Source: Verrucomicrobiota bacterium
GTDB lineage: Bacteria > Verrucomicrobiota > Verrucomicrobiia > Limisphaerales > UBA9464
Assembly: GCA_947471985.1 (NCBI GenBank)
Contig: CANIZL010000062.1
Location: 1-39,349, forward strand
DNA length: 39,349 nucleotides
Direction of reading: 5' to 3'
Part shown: in pieces, positions 35,892 through 39,349 of the stretch
Layout: each line of letters starts with the position of its first letter
Position numbering within the stretch: the first letter of the stretch is position 1
The notes under the pieces: generated by a model
What the model was told of the DNA's origin: nothing
The model's input: the letters and a program-made list of their open reading frames with translations, nothing else
The model's database searches: none
Made by a program: the position numbers and the translations under genes

Positions 35892-36380
35892 ATGACTTCC
35901 GGTGCGATACCCATTCATCCGCAGACTCGTATTGGCCATGTGCATTTGAAGGTGGCCGATCTGGAGCGGGCGCTGGAGTTCTGGCACGGCGTTCTGGGTT
36001 TCGCGATTACTCAACAGTTTGGGCGCCAGGCCGCGTTTTTGTCCGCCGGCGGCTACCATCACCACATCGGTTTGAACACCTGGGAAAGTGTGGGCGGCTC
36101 CCCGCCGGCGGCCGGGACCACCGGATTGTATCACGTGGCCGTGCTCTACCCCACGCGAGCACAGTTGGCGGACGCCCTGCGGCGCTTGTTGAAGGCCGGC
36201 GTGGAACTCGATGGCGCCGCCAATCATGGGGTGAGCGAGGCGCTCTATCTGCGCGATCCGGATGGCAATGGGGCCGAACTCTATTGGGATCGTCCCGAGT
36301 CCGAGTGGCCGCGCGCCGCCGACGGTGGGCTCGCGATGTTCACGCGGGCCCTGGATCTGTCGGCGCTCTTGTTGGAATGA
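35892..36380 (+). CDS. VOC family protein, CatE/YfiE-like (glyoxalase/ring-cleavage dioxygenase fold)
   Basis: Predicted 162 aa. A single visible VOC module begins IGHVHLKVADLERALEFWHG with a metal-ligand His in GHVHL. It continues with AAFLSAGGYHHHIGLNTWES and GLYHVAVLYPTRAQLADALR, and closes with SEALYLRDPDGNGAELYWDR, where the Glu of ELYWD is the usual last ligand. This is the pattern of catechol-2,3-dioxygenase-like proteins (CatE, YfiE), normally about twice as long. At 162 aa this is a one-module version that would need to dimerise. The substrate is unknown. It is transcribed away from addB (86-bp gap) and ends in an intrinsic terminator before convergent clpB. Confidence 0.87.
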   Translation: MTSGAIPIHPQTRIGHVHLKVADLERALEFWHGVLGFAITQQFGRQAAFLSAGGYHHHIGLNTWESVGGSPPAAGTTGLYHVAVLYPTRAQLADALRRLLKAGVELDGAANHGVSEALYLRDPDGNGAELYWDRPESEWPRAADGGLAMFTRALDLSALLLE

Positions 36381-36387
36381 ATACCGC

Positions 36388-36427
36388 CCCGCCGCCCCGG
36401 CCTGGACCGGGTGCGGTGGGACTTTTT
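36388..36427 (+). terminator. Rho-independent terminator after the VOC gene
   Basis: A GC-rich stem pairs 36388-36400 with 36407-36420, with one G-U pair and one bulged T, around the loop CCTGGA. A T5 run at 36423-36427 follows. It starts 8 bp after the VOC stop and lies just before the convergent clpB stop. On the minus strand no U-tract follows the hairpin, so it probably serves mainly the + strand gene. Confidence 0.65.
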
Positions 36428-36441
36428 GCCGCCCGCGGAAT

Positions 36442-39054
36442 TTAGCTGTGACTGAAGGTCAGAGCGTCGGCTTTGACGCCCACGTGGATCTTGCTGCCCG
36501 GTGGAAATTCACTGGCCAGGATCTTATTGGCGAGGGGATTGAGCAGCAGATCCTGGATCGCCCGTTTCAACGGACGTGCGCCGTATTGGGGGTCATAGCC
36601 CTCGCGCGCCAGGAGGCCACGGGCGGGTTCATCGATGTCGAGGGTGAGGTTCTGCTCCGTCAGGCGCCGGGCCACGCGGTCGAGTTGCAAGCGCACTATC
36701 TGCCCGAGTTCCGCCTCGTCCAGCGCGCTGAAGATGATGGTTTCATCCACCCGGTTCAGGAACTCCGGACGGAAATGCTTCCGCAGTTCAGCCCGCACCA
36801 GATCTTCCATGGCGGACCGGGCGCCGACCGTGTTGCGGCCGTCGAGGAAGTACTCCTGGATGATCGCCGAGCCCAGGTTGGAGGTCATGATGACCAGCGT
36901 GTTTTTGAAATCCACGGTGCGCCCTTGACCGTCGGTGAGCCGTCCGTCGTCCAGCACCTGCAGCAGCACGTTGAAGACATCCGGGTGGGCTTTCTCAATT
37001 TCGTCGAACAAGACGACCGAGTACGGGCGTCGGCGCACGGCTTCGCTGAGCTGGCCGCCCTCTTCGTAACCCACGTATCCGGGAGGCGCTCCGACCAGCC
37101 GGGCAACGGTGTGCTTCTCCATGTACTCGGACATGTCGATGCGCACCATGGCTTGATCGTCGTCGAACAGGAATTGGGCGAGCGCCCGGGCGAGTTCGGT
37201 TTTGCCCACGCCGGTGGGACCCAGGAAGATGAAGGATCCGATGGGTCGATGGGGATCCTGCAATCCCGAGCGCGCGCGGCGGACCGCGTTGGCCACGGCG
37301 GTGACGGCGGGGCGCTGTCCGATCACCCGTTGGCCGAGACGTTCTTCCATCTTCACCAATTTTTCCCGTTCGCCTTCGAGCATTCGGGACACGGGAATGC
37401 CGGTCCAAGCGGCGACCACCTTGGCGATGTCCTCGTCCGTCACTTCCTGCCGGAGCAGACGGCTGGTGGGTTTGGCCCCCTTATCTGCGGCGGCTTCGGC
37501 CTGGTGGACCGCCGCCATCTTCTTCTCCAGATCGGGGATGCGTCCGTATTGGATTTCGGCCGCCTTGGTCAGGTCGCCGCGGCGTCGCACCTGTTCGAGT
37601 TCGGCCCGGGCCTGTTCGAGTTGGGCGTTGACGATGGAGACGGCGTTGATGGCGGTCTTCTCGTTCTGCCATTGGGCGGTGAGGGCGGACGAACGCTCTT
37701 TCAGGTCGGCGACTTCGGCATCGAGCCGGCGCAGGCGTTCCCGGCTGAGATCGTCCTTTTCCTTCGCGAGCGACGTCCGTTCGATCTGCAATTGCAGCAG
37801 CGACCGATCCAGTTGATCGAGTTCCGTCGGCTTGGAATCGAGTTCCATCTTGAGGCGCGAGGCCGCTTCGTCCACGAGATCCACGGCTTTGTCGGGGAGG
37901 AAGCGATCGCTGATGTAGCGGTGGCTCAGCGTGGCGGCAGCGACGAGGGCCGTGTCCTGGATGCGCACGCCGTGGTGGGTTTCGTAGCGCTCCTTGAGGC
38001 CGCGCAGGATGGCGATGGTGTTTTCCTCCGAGGGTTCGGCGACCTGAACCGGTTGGAAGCGACGCTCGAGGGCGGGATCCTTTTCGATGTGCTTGCGGTA
38101 CTCATCCAGCGTGGTCGCACCGATGCAGCGGAGTTCGCCGCGGGCCAGCTGCGGTTTGAGCATGTTGGCTGCGTCGGCCGCGCCTTCTGCCGCGCCGGCG
38201 CCCACGATGGTGTGCAGTTCGTCGATGAAGAGCACGATGCGTCCCTCGCTGGCGGTGACTTCCTTCAAGAAGGCCTTGAGCCGGTCTTCGAATTCACCGC
38301 GAAATTTGGCGCCGGCAATCATGGCACCGAGATCCAGGGCGATGATGCGCCGGTCCTTGAGGGACTCGGGCACGTCGCCGTCCACGATCCGGCGGGCGAG
38401 GCCTTCGACGATGGCGGTCTTGCCGACGCCGGGTTCACCGATGAGGACGGGATTGTTTTTCGTGCGCCGGCTGAGCACCTGCATAACCCGGCGGATTTCG
38501 TCGTCGCGGCCGATGACCGGATCGATCTTTCCCGCGCGGGCGAGAGCGGTGAGATCCTTGCCGTATTTTTCCAGGCTCTGCATTTTCCCCTCGGGGTTCT
38601 GATCGGTGACCCGCTGGGCGCCGCGGAGCTGAGTCAAAGCCTTGAGCAGGGTCTCGCGATTCAGGCCCTGGCTGGCGGCGAGCTTGCGGAACGAATCCCC
38701 GCCTTTGTTGAGCAAGGCGAGGAGAAGATGCTCGGTGGAGACGAAATCGTCCTTGAGTCCCTTGGCCTCACCGAGTGCGGCGGTCAGGACATCCTGGAAT
38801 TCGCGTGTCGGCACGACTTGATCGCTGCCCTGCACTTTGGCCCGCCGATTCAACTCGGCATCGAGGGCGGCGGTGAAGCGGCCCAAGGCCACGCCGGCCT
38901 GCGGCAGAAGTTGCGGCACGACGCCCCCTTCCTGTTCCGCCAAGGCCAGGGCCAGGTGCTCGGAGTCGAGTTGTTGGTGGCTCCGGCTGCGCGCAATTTC
39001 CTGGGCGGCGGACAGTGCTTCCTGAGCCTTGATGGTGAATTTCTCCAGTTGCAT
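36442..39054 (-). CDS. clpB: ATP-dependent disaggregase ClpB (Hsp100)
   Basis: Predicted 870 aa, the normal ClpB length. It starts at ATG 39054 with [20 protein letters not shown], and an N-domain of two Clp_N repeats follows. NBD1 has Walker A GEPGVGKT near residue 205 and Walker [15 protein letters not shown]. The coiled-coil M-domain (about 400-530, [40 protein letters not shown]) distinguishes ClpB from ClpA/C. NBD2 has GPTGVGKTE near 607, Walker [21 protein letters not shown] and the C-terminal [15 protein letters not shown]. It is a cytoplasmic hexamer that threads aggregated proteins with DnaK help. A frame extension upstream would use TTG at 39090 and is rejected. A strong hairpin covers the ribosome-binding site and AUG, suggesting translational heat control. 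Confidence 0.97.
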   Translation of the reverse strand: MQLEKFTIKAQEALSAAQEIARSRSHQQLDSEHLALALAEQEGGVVPQLLPQAGVALGRFTAALDAELNRRAKVQGSDQVVPTREFQDVLTAALGEAKGLKDDFVSTEHLLLALLNKGGDSFRKLAASQGLNRETLLKALTQLRGAQRVTDQNPEGKMQSLEKYGKDLTALARAGKIDPVIGRDDEIRRVMQVLSRRTKNNPVLIGEPGVGKTAIVEGLARRIVDGDVPESLKDRRIIALDLGAMIAGAKFRGEFEDRLKAFLKEVTASEGRIVLFIDELHTIVGAGAAEGAADAANMLKPQLARGELRCIGATTLDEYRKHIEKDPALERRFQPVQVAEPSEENTIAILRGLKERYETHHGVRIQDTALVAAATLSHRYISDRFLPDKAVDLVDEAASRLKMELDSKPTELDQLDRSLLQLQIERTSLAKEKDDLSRERLRRLDAEVADLKERSSALTAQWQNEKTAINAVSIVNAQLEQARAELEQVRRRGDLTKAAEIQYGRIPDLEKKMAAVHQAEAAADKGAKPTSRLLRQEVTDEDIAKVVAAWTGIPVSRMLEGEREKLVKMEERLGQRVIGQRPAVTAVANAVRRARSGLQDPHRPIGSFIFLGPTGVGKTELARALAQFLFDDDQAMVRIDMSEYMEKHTVARLVGAPPGYVGYEEGGQLSEAVRRRPYSVVLFDEIEKAHPDVFNVLLQVLDDGRLTDGQGRTVDFKNTLVIMTSNLGSAIIQEYFLDGRNTVGARSAMEDLVRAELRKHFRPEFLNRVDETIIFSALDEAELGQIVRLQLDRVARRLTEQNLTLDIDEPARGLLAREGYDPQYGARPLKRAIQDLLLNPLANKILASEFPPGSKIHVGVKADALTFSHS

Positions 39055-39081
39055 TTCCCCCCTGTACCGCAGGGGGAATGC
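39051..39081 (-). promoter_or_regulatory. Hairpin sequestering the clpB ribosome-binding site and start codon (candidate RNA thermometer)
   Basis: In the mRNA, GCAUU-CCCCCUG (39081-39070) pairs with CAGGGGG (39064-39058) and, after a 2-nt GA bulge, with AAUGC (39055-39051), around a CGGUA loop. The right arm contains the G-rich Shine-Dalgarno-like run and the AUG (39054-39052). The stem is 12 bp in total. Hiding both elements in a bulged hairpin is the layout of bacterial heat-shock RNA thermometers. This one matches no named class that I can recognise, so the function is inferred. Confidence 0.55.
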
Positions 39082-39168
39082 CGAATTCAAGGCGCGGCAA
39101 AAGGGCGTAAAATGGCGGGGAACGCGGCCATTCCAGCCGGCAGTGCGACAGGTCGCGACAGGACGGGG

Positions 39169-39183
39169 TGTCGCAGTGCGACA
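39169..39183. repeat. 15-bp near-palindrome upstream of clpB
   Basis: TGTCGCAGTGCGACA reads the same on both strands except at the centre base. It overlaps the second of two CAGTGCGACAG copies (39141-39151 and 39174-39184). It lies about 115 bp upstream of the clpB start and is not the CIRCE element. An operator is possible but unproven. Confidence 0.4.
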
Positions 39184-39270
39184 GCCGCGGCCGGTTATTC
39201 CCGGGGCCGGGTTGTGGGGAAGGACTTAGGGGCGGGCGCCTGGGCAGGCCCCGCTCCGGTCGGGGTTGGT

Positions 39271-39349
39271 CCTCAGGGGGACCTCAGGGGGACCTCAGGG
39301 GGACCTCAGGGGGACCTCAGGGGGACCACAGGGGGACCACAGGGGGACC
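39271..39349 (+). repeat. 11-bp G-rich tandem array running off the window edge
   Basis: Seven 11-bp units start at 39271, 39282, 39293, 39304, 39315, 39326 and 39337. The first five are CCTCAGGGGGA and the last two CCACAGGGGGA. The array continues past the end of the window. Each unit holds a G5 run separated by 6 nt (ACCTCA or ACCACA), so the + strand could form G-quadruplexes. It begins about 217 bp upstream of the clpB start codon. Confidence 0.95.

Noticed and set aside
38087-38602. Plus-strand frame opposite clpB
   Set aside because: It is the antisense shadow of a conserved gene; Ser/Arg-rich composition without domain features.
39084-39092. CTTGAA upstream of clpB as a heat-shock sigma-32 -35 box
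   Set aside because: A start site at normal spacing would fall at or past the AUG, and no CCCCAT-like -10 follows.
39271-39349. CRISPR array
   Set aside because: The units are 11 bp and contiguous, with no spacers and no cas genes.

Overview
The window looks like chromosome from a high-GC member of the PVC superphylum, most likely a Verrucomicrobiota of the Limisphaerales/Pedosphaera type. This is inferred from gene content: an ECF sigma factor fused through a membrane helix to carboxypeptidase-regulatory-like repeats, a zinc-ribbon Ser/Thr kinase overlapping a second sigma factor, a DUF6797-like/cytochrome c protein, a lamin-tail/CotH protein, a redoxin-cytochrome-copper monooxygenase fusion, and a beta-helix protein with a DxDGDG calcium-type tail. 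No rRNA, tRNA, CRISPR array, phage or plasmid genes were seen. Most of the window is coding.

Layout. 168-3317 (+) is a large repetitive beta-helix protein that appears to lack its N-terminal export signal. 3318-5106 is a small mobile-element island: a frameshifted REP-associated tyrosine transposase (RAYT) with short GTGAACCTGGCAC-type repeats on each side, in opposite orientation. 5107-10752 (-) holds three exported proteins: a phosphodiesterase of the alkaline phosphatase superfamily, a Tat-exported protein of unknown function, and a DUF6797/beta-propeller/cytochrome c protein. The last two overlap by ATGA. 10851-13616 (-) is a lamin-tail/CotH protein. 13997-17744 (-) is a redoxin/cytochrome c/copper-monooxygenase fusion followed by a response regulator and a histidine kinase.

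18065-24362 (+) is a signalling block: a sigma factor with a membrane anchor and external beta-sandwich repeats, then a membrane Ser/Thr kinase whose stop codon overlaps the start of a second ECF-like sigma factor. 24379-26330 (-) has a PhnB-like VOC protein with an in-frame tandem repeat, and a nitronate monooxygenase/PfaD-like flavoprotein. 26584-30907 (-) is a probable potassium-uptake operon of a small PH-like membrane protein and two tandem Kup paralogues. 31215-35805 (-) carries an MFS exporter and an AddB-type helicase-nuclease with no AddA beside it. 35892-36380 (+) is a glyoxalase-family protein with a good intrinsic terminator, and 36442-39054 (-) is ClpB.

Most notable non-coding signals: a hairpin that buries both the ribosome-binding site and the AUG of clpB, which could act as an RNA thermometer; an 11-bp G-rich tandem array running off the right edge upstream of clpB; the inverted RAYT-flanking repeats with a further copy and a 12-bp tandem derivative at 17899-17976; and a perfect 9-bp hairpin between the membrane sigma factor and the kinase. 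No wholly new defence or biosynthetic system is obvious.
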